DNA of 59,441 nt from Pseudomonadota bacterium (GTDB taxonomy: Bacteria > Pseudomonadota > Alphaproteobacteria > GCA-2731375). The stretch is taken from contig JAQBYC010000011.1 of assembly GCA_027623205.1 (NCBI GenBank), forward strand, positions 1-59,441, read 5' to 3'. Shown piece by piece: positions 46,029-53,201 of the stretch (position 1 is the stretch's first letter; each line of letters begins with the position of its first letter). The notes beneath the pieces were generated by a model. It saw only the letters and a program-made list of their open reading frames with translations. It searched no databases and had not been told where the DNA came from. Made by a program: the position numbers and the translations under genes.

Positions 46029-46343
46029 GGCACAGGCGGCGCCCGGCCACCGTATTAACCATGTTTCGTGGGATTGGCGCCGTAATGAAATGTAACAAAG
46101 TTTGATTTGAGCATCTTGGGATCGGTTGCTAATAACCTGACCCAAGGTGTTCTCTTTTAAGGATAATTCGATTTCGTGCAGGTATCCGAACGCGCAGCTT
46201 AATGGATGCGGTCAGGAAAATTAGCGCGAAATGTAAAGCAGTCGACAGAGTGACGATAGTACAGAGTGGCGACAGTGTAGAGCGTAAAGCGCATTCCGAA
46301 TACTCAAAATGCGAAATACAAATATTAGAACTGGTGAGTAAGT
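46029..46343. other. Non-coding leader between ftsZ and lpxC
   Basis: About 315 bases with no gene. It holds TTAACCATG (from 46060, CtrA half-site-like) and an imperfect 16-base tandem repeat at 46245-46276 (ACAGAGTGACGATAGT, then ACAGAGTGGCGACAGT). Its AT-rich 3' half suggests lpxC has its own promoter, but I could not fix a -35/-10 pair. Confidence 0.5.
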
Positions 46344-47387
46344 GTGAAGCGGATTGAAGACGTGGACCCTAAGCAGCAACATACACTGAAGAATGCGATC
46401 AATTGCTCAGGCGTGGGCCTGCACAGTGGCATTAAGGTTACCATGTGTCTGCGTCCGGCTCCGGCCCATACGGGGATCGTCTTTCACCGCACAGATATTT
46501 GCGTGGCGGCCGTGGATACTCTTAAGGATGCAGTAGCGGCGGTCCCTGGGGATACTGTCAAAAGCGCCGACGTATTGGCCGGCTGGGATACGGTCAGCGA
46601 TACCGTCATGTCGACCACGGTACAAAATGCCGCTGGCGTGAAAGTAAGCACCATTGAGCATCTGATGGCGGCGCTGGCCGGGTGCGGCATCGATAATGTC
46701 CGGGTTGAGTTGGATGGCCCAGAGGTGCCCATCATGGATGGATCTTCCGCGCCATTCGTATTCTTGATCGAATGTGCTGGTCTGGCGCCGCAACAGGCGC
46801 GTCGCCGGTGGATCCGTGTTTTACGCCGGGTGGAGATCGAGGATGGTAAATGCCGGGCTGCGCTGGTGCCCTCCGATGGGTTTTCGGTTTCGCTGCAGAT
46901 TGATTTCGACAGTCCGGCAATCGTGGAGCAATCCGGCTTCTTCGATCTGCACAACGGCGGCTTCAAACGGGATATTTGCCGCGCCCGTACTTTTGGTTTC
47001 GAGCACGACGTCAGCCGCCTGATGGATCTTGGTTTAGGCCAAGGCGGTTCGCTGGACAATGTTGTGGTGGTTGGACGGGACAACGAAATCATGAACGAAG
47101 GCGGCCTGCGCTATGGCGATGAATTCGTCCGTCACAAAGTATTGGACTGCGTTGGCGATTTTTACCTCGCCGGGGGGCCCATGTTGGCGCATTTCGCGGG
47201 CCAATGTACCGGTCATAGCAGCAATAATCAGCTTTTGCGGAAACTATTTTCCGATCCGTTGAACTGGGAATACAGCTACGAACGAGCCCTGCCATCCAGT
47301 AGTCCCATCGAGGTCTGGACCCAGCCTATGGCTGCGACGGGCAGCGCCGTTGACAACGAAGACGCCGTGATCGCGGCTACGGCCTGA
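46344..47387 (+). CDS. lpxC: UDP-3-O-acyl-N-acetylglucosamine deacetylase
   Basis: This 347-aa zinc amidase catalyses the committed step of lipid A synthesis. Motifs are CSGVGLHSG, STIEHLMAALAG with zinc H106, HKVLDCVGDFYLAG with zinc H264 and D268, and GHSSNNQL with the catalytic His. It is longer than E. coli LpxC (305 aa) because of a short N-terminal extension and an insertion in the first domain. The GTG start has GGTGAG about six bases upstream. It is the last gene of the wall/division set; the bamD gene that often follows in alphaproteobacteria is missing. Confidence 0.96.
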   Translation: MKRIEDVDPKQQHTLKNAINCSGVGLHSGIKVTMCLRPAPAHTGIVFHRTDICVAAVDTLKDAVAAVPGDTVKSADVLAGWDTVSDTVMSTTVQNAAGVKVSTIEHLMAALAGCGIDNVRVELDGPEVPIMDGSSAPFVFLIECAGLAPQQARRRWIRVLRRVEIEDGKCRAALVPSDGFSVSLQIDFDSPAIVEQSGFFDLHNGGFKRDICRARTFGFEHDVSRLMDLGLGQGGSLDNVVVVGRDNEIMNEGGLRYGDEFVRHKVLDCVGDFYLAGGPMLAHFAGQCTGHSSNNQLLRKLFSDPLNWEYSYERALPSSSPIEVWTQPMAATGSAVDNEDAVIAATA

Positions 47388-47395
47388 ACCGGTTC

Positions 47396-47440
47396 ACTTC
47401 TGCCTTGGTCGCTCCCGCGACGGAAGTCAGTTCATTTTTT
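47396..47440 (+). terminator. Possible terminator after lpxC
   Basis: A two-part stem (ACTTC/GAAGT enclosing GTCGC/GCGAC with a TCCC loop) is followed a few bases later by TTTTTT (47435-47440), 15 bases before the DUF2889 gene. Confidence 0.4.
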
Positions 47441-47454
47441 AACGCAACATTTAT

Positions 47455-48030
47455 GTGAAGTACCACCAGGAGCCTCCATTGCCCCTAAGCGATCCCGCGC
47501 CGCGCGCCCTGTCCCATACCCGTGTTCTTGATTTAAGAGCTTACGAACGCCAGGATGGCCTGTGGGATATTGAAGGTCATATTACCGACATGAAGGAGGA
47601 CGACTATAGCATGCTGGATAGCGAACGCACGGCGGATCAACCGGTGCACGATATGTGGCTGCGTCTTACCATCGATACTGATTTAGTGGTCCGCGCGGCG
47701 GAAGCCCAGATGGACGTGGGCGCCCATGGCCCTTGTCCACTGGCGGCGCCAAATTACAGCCGCTTGCAGGGTTTGAAAATGGGGTCTGGCTGGAACCGTG
47801 CTGTTCGTGAGCGTTTGGGCGGAGTGACAGGCTGCACTCATTTGAACGAGCTGCTGGCGCAAATGGCCACCACGGCCATGCAATCCCTTTTCGAGGTCGT
47901 GGAAAATATGGACCCCAATGACACCGGCCGCCGTTCCCTCAGCCCCAGTCTGCGCAATTCATGCTATGCCTATGCGTTGAATAGTCCCTACGTCCGCGAT
48001 TATTTTCCGGATGATTATCAAGCCGACTAG
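47455..48030 (+). CDS. DUF2889 family protein
   Basis: This 191-aa soluble protein has RVLDLRAYERQDGLWDIEGHITD, LRLTIDTDLVVRAAEAQMD, GVTGCTHLNELL and a C-terminal NSCYAYALNSPYVRDYFP, which match the DUF2889 family of unknown function. It starts with GTG 47455 without a strong ribosome binding site. Its TAG stop (48028-48030) coincides with the TA-G of the left end of a short repeat element, so the original C-terminus may have been altered by insertion. Confidence 0.8.
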   Translation: MKYHQEPPLPLSDPAPRALSHTRVLDLRAYERQDGLWDIEGHITDMKEDDYSMLDSERTADQPVHDMWLRLTIDTDLVVRAAEAQMDVGAHGPCPLAAPNYSRLQGLKMGSGWNRAVRERLGGVTGCTHLNELLAQMATTAMQSLFEVVENMDPNDTGRRSLSPSLRNSCYAYALNSPYVRDYFPDDYQAD

Positions 48031-48117
48031 ACTATTTTCGAGGTTGACTTACCCACACTCACGCCCTCCCGACCACCCCCAGTAGCTTTTGGCATCATAG
48101 TCTTGTGGGGGGTCGGA
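48028..48117. mobile_element. Truncated copy of the TA-flanked palindromic element
   Basis: This stretch resembles 49188-49277 over its left two-thirds: TAGACTATTTTCGA (one change from the intact end), the adjoining GGTTGACTTACCCA identical, and the central CCCGACCACCCCC-loop-GGGTCGG arm at roughly 85 % identity. The right inverted end is absent. The element donates the DUF2889 stop codon and runs into the ubiG end. See the findings for detail. Confidence 0.7.
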
Positions 48118-48844
48118 CGGCATAGGCCAAATAATTCACCCTGGCATCACGCGATAGTTGCCATTCCCCCTGGCGGGGCAAATAGCGCATGCCGGCGATA
48201 TGCCGCAATTCCGCGCCGGACCGGCGCAAATATCGGCCCAGTTCCGCCGGCTTACGGAAACGTTGCCAGTCGTGGGTGCCCACGGGTAACCAGCGCAGCA
48301 CATATTCGGCGCCCAGTATGGCGGTAATGAAAGATCGCGGCGTACGGTTCAAAGTTGCCAACAGCAATACGCCGCCAGGTCGAGTCAGATCGACCAGCGC
48401 CGCAATAAAACCGGCGACATCTGCTGTATGTTCAATTACCTCCATGCTGACGACGGCATCGAATTGCGCTCCCGAGGCGGCCAAATCTTCCGCCGCCATG
48501 GTCCGGTAATCCACCTCGACTCCCAACGCTTGAGCATGTGCATTAGCGGTGGCAATATTCTCGGCCCCCGCATCAATGCCCATAACCGACGCGCCCATAC
48601 GGGCGAATGGTTCCGCTAGCAGGCCGCCACCACAGCCCACATCCAACAGCCGCAGTCCGGTCAGGGGGCGGAGGTCACCGACGTCCAGGTCAAAATGGTG
48701 GCATAGGCGCATTCGGCTGTACTGCAAGCGCGTCGGGTTGAGGCGATGCAGGGGCGCCATGGGTCCATCGGCGTCCCACCATTGCGCCGCCATCCGCTCG
48801 AAGCGGTCGATTTCTGTTGGGTCGATGCTGGCGGCCTGGCCCAT
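48095..48844 (-). CDS. ubiG: Ubiquinone biosynthesis O-methyltransferase UbiG
   Basis: This 249-aa SAM-dependent methyltransferase performs both O-methylations of ubiquinone synthesis. It has SIDPTEIDRFERMAAQWWD, HRLNPTRLQYSR, the SAM motif LLDVGCGGGLLAEPFARMG, SMEVIEHTADVAGF and GTHDWQRFRKPAEL. The start is ATG 48844, with AAGG nine bases upstream; another ATG is 18 bases earlier. Its last six residues (RPPTRL) are encoded by the truncated repeat element. It is divergent from the small winged-helix-like gene. Confidence 0.94.
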   Translation of the reverse strand: MGQAASIDPTEIDRFERMAAQWWDADGPMAPLHRLNPTRLQYSRMRLCHHFDLDVGDLRPLTGLRLLDVGCGGGLLAEPFARMGASVMGIDAGAENIATANAHAQALGVEVDYRTMAAEDLAASGAQFDAVVSMEVIEHTADVAGFIAALVDLTRPGGVLLLATLNRTPRSFITAILGAEYVLRWLPVGTHDWQRFRKPAELGRYLRRSGAELRHIAGMRYLPRQGEWQLSRDARVNYLAYAVRPPTRL

Positions 48845-48918
48845 AATTTCTGCCTTTTGCATTCAGCTACTGTACTATCCGAGGACGATTGTCGGCGCAA
48901 GCGATGGAGGGCGCGGAG

Positions 48919-49152
48919 ATGGCGGCGGCGGAGGTATTGATACTGGATCTTGTTGAATGGATAGGTGTTCAACCAAGAAGCTATGACGACGTCATGGCGG
49001 CTTGGCGGACATCCTGCCCCCGGCTCACGATTTGGGAGGATGCGGTTGACCGGAAACTGTTGACCCGCGAGTATCGGCATGGCATCGGGGCAATGGTGCA
49101 TATTACCCCGGCAGGCCGAACGCTGCTCGCTGCCGCGGGACGTATGCCCTAA
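48919..49152 (+). CDS. Small winged-helix-like protein near lysC
   Basis: This 77-aa protein (LDLVEWIGVQPRSYDDVMAAWRTSCPRL, WEDAVDRKLLTREY, VHITPAGRTLLA) looks like a small winged-helix fold, similar to uncharacterised alphaproteobacterial proteins found beside ubiG and lysC. The start at ATG 48919 has GGAGGG seven bases upstream. Function unknown; DNA binding is possible. Confidence 0.7.
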   Translation: MAAAEVLILDLVEWIGVQPRSYDDVMAAWRTSCPRLTIWEDAVDRKLLTREYRHGIGAMVHITPAGRTLLAAAGRMP

Positions 49153-49494
49153 ATGCCCGGCCTTTGGATGGCTCGCCACCGCGGCTCTAGACCATTTTCG
49201 AGGTTGACTTACCCATCCGTTCCCTCTCCCGACCACCCCCGGTAGCGCTTGGGATCATAATCCTGTGGGTGGTCGGGAGGGGGAACGGATGGCACGGCAA
49301 CTCGATGAGTATCGAAAATGGTCTATTAGCAGCTTTGCGAGTTAATTTGGCCTTGGGTATGACGAATCGCATGGTACAGCACTGTCTCCATCACTTGTAA
49401 GCGTTAAGACCTTTGAGTATGTATAGCCGCCCCACCGGCGGCGCAGATCCGGTGGGTGCGCGGCATTGGGCGGCTGGAACCGCCGGGTGAGGGT
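49153..49494. other. lysC leader with a palindromic element
   Basis: About 340 bases without a gene. The first third holds the intact palindromic element (49188-49325). The rest, before lysC, has an 8-bp stem CCCACCGG/CCGGTGGG with a ten-base loop (49431-49456) and GGCGG/CCGCC (49469-49484) overlapping the translation start region. It does not match the lysine riboswitch as I know it. Confidence 0.5.
49188..49325. mobile_element. Intact TA-flanked palindromic element (MITE-like)
   Basis: The 138-base unit has perfect 14-bp inverted ends TAGACCATTTTCGA and TCGAAAATGGTCTA. Inside, 49213-49238 pairs with 49267-49292 to form a 26-bp stem (one G-T pair) closing a 28-base loop. It has no coding capacity. 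A TA at each end fits the TA target duplication of Tc1/mariner and IS630 transposases, so a non-autonomous derivative (MITE) is likely. No transposase is in the window. A truncated relative begins at 48028. Confidence 0.75.
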
Positions 49495-50715
49495 ATGGCA
49501 CGTATTGTTATGAAATTTGGCGGCACGTCGGTAGCAGACGTGGAGCGCCTGCGGCGTGTTGCTGAAACGGTGTCAAAGGCGGTTGCCGCCGGCGATCAGG
49601 TCGCTGTGGTATTGTCGGCCATGGCTGGCACCACCAATCAGCTGGTTGAATGGACCCAGGCCATCAGCAAGCTGCATGATGCGCGGGAATATGACGTAGT
49701 GGTTTCTTCCGGCGAACAGGTTACCATCGGGCTGTTGGCAATAGCGCTGCACGAAAAGGGTATATCAGCGCGTTCCTGGCTGGGCTGGCAAATACCGGTC
49801 CGCACCGATGGCGTGCATGGCAGCGCCCGTATCGAAGACATTGATGGCGCTGAAATCATCCGGCGCATGGAGTTGGGTGAGGTTGCCGTTGTAGCGGGCT
49901 TCCAGGGGGTGGCCGCGACCAATCGCGTTACTACATTGGGGCGGAGCGGTTCCGACACCACGGCCGTCGCCCTGGCCGCCGCGCTTAAGGCAGACCGCTG
50001 TGACATCTACACGGATGTTGATGGTGTCTATACCGCCGATCCCCGCATCGTGACGGCGGCCCGAAAGCTTGATAGAATTACCTACGAAGAAATGCTGGAA
50101 ATGGCATCCCAGGGCGCCAAGGTGCTGCAAACCCGATCGGTCGAACTGGCCATGAACCACCGGGTGCGGGTGCAGGTACTTTCCAGTTTTAACAATACCC
50201 CCGGTACGTTAGTCGTTGACGAGGATGAAATCGTGGAACAAGCGGTAGTCAGTGGTATTACCTATGCCAGCGACGAGGCCAAGGTAACCCTTTTGCATGT
50301 GTCCGACCGGCCCGGTGTGGCGGCGGCGGTTTTCGGGCCATTGGCAGCGGCTAATGTTAATGTGGACATGATCGTCCAAAGCGCCTCGCCCGATGGTTCC
50401 CGCACCGATATTACCTTTACCGTGACGCGGGGCGAACTGCCCCGGGTCGAGGCAATTTTGGCTCAACATCAGGCGGCTATCGGCTTTCAGGAGATTATCT
50501 CCGACGGTGATGTCGTCAAGGTCTCCGTGATCGGCGTCGGCATGCGCAGCCATGCTGGCGTGGCCCAGAAAATGTTCGCCGCGCTGGCCGAGAAAGGCAT
50601 CAATATCCATGCTATCTCGACCTCCGAAATTAAGATCTCGGTTCTGATCGGCGCGGAATATACTGAGTTGGCCGTGCGCAGCTTGCATTCTGCATACGGG
50701 TTGGACGCGGTTTGA
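49495..50715 (+). CDS. lysC: Aspartate kinase
   Basis: This 406-aa enzyme phosphorylates aspartate in lysine, threonine and methionine synthesis. It has MARIVMKFGGTSVAD, VVSSGEQVTIGLLA, TLGRSGSDTTAVALAAAL, CDIYTDVDGVYTADPR and two ACT domains (LLHVSDRPGVAAAVFGPLA; VSVIGVGMRSHAGVAQKMF), the lysine/threonine feedback site. ATG 49495 follows a GAGGG one base away, so its ribosome binding site is unusual; a frame to 49456 lacks support. DAP from this pathway feeds MurE. Confidence 0.94.
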   Translation: MARIVMKFGGTSVADVERLRRVAETVSKAVAAGDQVAVVLSAMAGTTNQLVEWTQAISKLHDAREYDVVVSSGEQVTIGLLAIALHEKGISARSWLGWQIPVRTDGVHGSARIEDIDGAEIIRRMELGEVAVVAGFQGVAATNRVTTLGRSGSDTTAVALAAALKADRCDIYTDVDGVYTADPRIVTAARKLDRITYEEMLEMASQGAKVLQTRSVELAMNHRVRVQVLSSFNNTPGTLVVDEDEIVEQAVVSGITYASDEAKVTLLHVSDRPGVAAAVFGPLAAANVNVDMIVQSASPDGSRTDITFTVTRGELPRVEAILAQHQAAIGFQEIISDGDVVKVSVIGVGMRSHAGVAQKMFAALAEKGINIHAISTSEIKISVLIGAEYTELAVRSLHSAYGLDAV

Positions 50716-50776
50716 GCGCGTTTACAAAATTCTTGCCGATCCCTGATTCGGATCGGTTCCGGCGGGGGCGGCACAC

Positions 50777-53050
50777 TTGAACACCGCGGTACCAACGGCG
50801 CCATCGGGACCACGTATTCTGCTGCGCCGGTTGCGCCAGGTGATGGCCGGTCCGGGCACCGCCCAGGAGCGGATGAATCAATTAGTCGTCGCCATCGCCG
50901 CCAACATGGTGGCTGAAGTCTGCTCGATCTATTTATTGCGCGATGGGGCGTTGGAATTATTCGCCACCGAGGGTTTGAAGCGGAGCGCCGTACACGAAAC
51001 CACCCTGCGGATTGGCGAAGGCCTGGTTGGCCAGATCGCACAATTGGCCAGGCCCGTGGCCTTGTCCGACGCACGCTCCCACCCCAATTTCGCCGCCCGC
51101 CCGGAAACAGGCGAAGAAGAGTATCATTCCCTTATGGGGGTGCCGGTGTTGCGTGGCGGTCGAGTGGTGGGCGTGCTTGTGTTGCAAAACCGGACAAACC
51201 GGACCTATTCCAATGACGAGGTTGAGGTCATGCAGACCATCGCCATGGTCCTGGCGGAGATGGTTGGCGGCGCTTTGCAGGAAGAAATTCCAGGTGCTGG
51301 TACGCTGGGTACCGATGGTTTGCCGAGGCGTCTGGCCGGACTGTCCCTGAATGAGGGTTTGGCCCGTGGCGTAGCTGTATTGCACGAACCCCGCATCGTA
51401 GTGGAGCAGCACGTTGCCGACGATATCGACGTTGAGGCAAGGCGCCTGAATACGGCCGTTGCCGAGCTTCGCATCCAGGTTGATGGCATGTTGCAGGCGG
51501 CCATTGCGGAACCTAGTGGTGAATCTCGGGATATCCTAGAGACCTACCGGATGTTCGCCCATGACAAGGGCTGGATGGCCCGTATGCACGAAGCTGTTCA
51601 AAGCGGCTTGACGGCCGAGGCGGCTGTGGAACGGGTTCAGGTCGAAACCCGTGTCCGGATGTCGGAAATTGCCGATGCCTATTTGCGCGAGCGGTTGCAC
51701 GATTTGGAAGATCTGTCTAATCGGCTTATGCGCCATTTGACCTATAGCGGCGGGCAAAAGACCGATGACGATTTGCCTGACCAGGCCGTCGTGGTGGCCT
51801 GGAACATGGGGCCGGCGGAATTGCTGGACTACGACGTCACCAGGGTCAAGGCCTTGGTGTTGGAAGAGGGCTCGCCGACCTCGCACGTTGCAATCGTTGC
51901 ACGGGCTTTGCAAATCCCTGTCATTGGCCGCTTGGATCATTTGCTCGACATAGTGGAAAGCGGCGACGATTTGGTCGTCGACGGCGATAATGGGCAGCTA
52001 TTTGTACGCCCCGGCGCGGATGCCTTGGCTGCCTTCAGTGCTAATCTGGAATTGCGCCAGGCCAAGGCGGCGCAATATGCCGCGCTGCGGGACCAGCCGG
52101 CGGTAAGCAAGGACGGCACCCGAATTCAGCTTAACTTGAACGCCGGATTGCTGACGGATCTACCGCATTTGGATGAGACCGGGGCCGATGGTATCGGTCT
52201 GTATCGAACTGAACTACATTTCATGGTCCGAGCCACCCTGCCCACGGTGTCAGTACAGACCGAGTTCTATAGCCAGGTTATGGATCAGGCCCGCGACCGG
52301 CCAGTGGTTTTTCGTACACTTGATGTGGGGGGCGACAAGATGTTGCCCTACTTGACCCGCCATGACGACGAACAGAACCCGGCCATGGGTTGGCGCGCGA
52401 TCCGCCTATCCCTGGACCGACCAGTCTTGCTGCGCATGCAAATCAGGGCTTTGTTGAAGGCGGCCGCAGACCGGCCGTTGGCCATCATGTTTCCCATGAT
52501 CGCTGAAGTTGCCGAATTTAGGGCGGCGCGCGGTTTGCTGCAGCGCGAGGTCGAACGTCAGCACCGTATGGGTGAATTGGGTCCCTCATCCCTTCAGGTT
52601 GGGACCATGTTGGAAGTGCCTAGTTTGGCCTGGCAGTTGGGCGCCCTATTGCCGATGGTCGATTTCGTCTCTATCGGCAGCAATGATTTGATGCAGTTTC
52701 TTTTTGCCTCGGATCGGGGCAATCCACGGCTGGCCAACCGCTATGACGAATTAAGCCCGGCGGCCCTGTCGATCGTGCGCGACATCGTGCAGCGTTGTAA
52801 TGCCGCTGATGTGCCCGTCAGCCTATGTGGCGAGGCGGCGGGGCGGCCAATCGATGCCATGGCTTTTATTGGTTTGGGTCTGCGAAGTATTTCCATGCGC
52901 GCGGCCTCCATTGGTGCGGTAAAAATGATGATCCGCAGTCTGGATCTGCCCACTTTGCAGGCGTTTATGGAGGATGTTTATAATTCGCCGGAGCACAGCC
53001 TGCGCGCGGCCTTGACGAAGTTTGCGGAAGACCAGGGCGTTGCCATATAA
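50777..53050 (+). CDS. ptsP: Phosphoenolpyruvate-protein phosphotransferase PtsP (EI-Ntr)
   Basis: This 757-aa enzyme begins the nitrogen phosphotransfer chain to NPr and EIIA-Ntr. It has an N-terminal GAF domain (about 15-165; EVCSIYLLRDGALELFATEGL, GEGLVGQIA), then the EI core with phosphorylated H370 in EEGSPTSHVAIVARALQIP, TDLPHLDETGADGIGLYRTE, RTLDVGGDKMLPY and SIGSNDLMQFLF, and SLCGEAAGRP. The start is TTG 50777 after GGGGGCGG. The later PTS-Ntr genes are not in the window. Confidence 0.94.
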   Translation: MNTAVPTAPSGPRILLRRLRQVMAGPGTAQERMNQLVVAIAANMVAEVCSIYLLRDGALELFATEGLKRSAVHETTLRIGEGLVGQIAQLARPVALSDARSHPNFAARPETGEEEYHSLMGVPVLRGGRVVGVLVLQNRTNRTYSNDEVEVMQTIAMVLAEMVGGALQEEIPGAGTLGTDGLPRRLAGLSLNEGLARGVAVLHEPRIVVEQHVADDIDVEARRLNTAVAELRIQVDGMLQAAIAEPSGESRDILETYRMFAHDKGWMARMHEAVQSGLTAEAAVERVQVETRVRMSEIADAYLRERLHDLEDLSNRLMRHLTYSGGQKTDDDLPDQAVVVAWNMGPAELLDYDVTRVKALVLEEGSPTSHVAIVARALQIPVIGRLDHLLDIVESGDDLVVDGDNGQLFVRPGADALAAFSANLELRQAKAAQYAALRDQPAVSKDGTRIQLNLNAGLLTDLPHLDETGADGIGLYRTELHFMVRATLPTVSVQTEFYSQVMDQARDRPVVFRTLDVGGDKMLPYLTRHDDEQNPAMGWRAIRLSLDRPVLLRMQIRALLKAAADRPLAIMFPMIAEVAEFRAARGLLQREVERQHRMGELGPSSLQVGTMLEVPSLAWQLGALLPMVDFVSIGSNDLMQFLFASDRGNPRLANRYDELSPAALSIVRDIVQRCNAADVPVSLCGEAAGRPIDAMAFIGLGLRSISMRAASIGAVKMMIRSLDLPTLQAFMEDVYNSPEHSLRAALTKFAEDQGVAI

Positions 53051-53100
53051 ACTGTTGCGTTTGCTTGAGTTTTTTTTAACTGTTAGAACTTATTATGAAG

Positions 53101-53109
53101 TTATCCACA
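53101..53109 (+). promoter_or_regulatory. Perfect DnaA box
   Basis: TTATCCACA is an exact strong-affinity DnaA box in the intergenic space between ptsP and rodZ, directly after an AT-rich run containing TTTTTTTT. No second box is visible nearby, so it is more likely a regulatory DnaA site, or a chance hit, than an origin. Confidence 0.4.
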
Positions 53110-53201
53110 GGGGCTTGCCGCCAAGATGATAAGCGGTGCGCGGACTGTGGGACGCGGTGTCATTGACTCCGCCAGCAGGACTTAATCTGAAAGAAGTTGC
53201 C

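Noticed and set aside
49325-49494. Lysine riboswitch upstream of lysC
   Set aside because: The leader is too short and lacks the conserved lysine-aptamer core; only simple hairpins are present.
53051-53201. Replication origin
   Set aside because: There is only one DnaA box and no dnaA, hemE or gid context; an isolated site is not enough.
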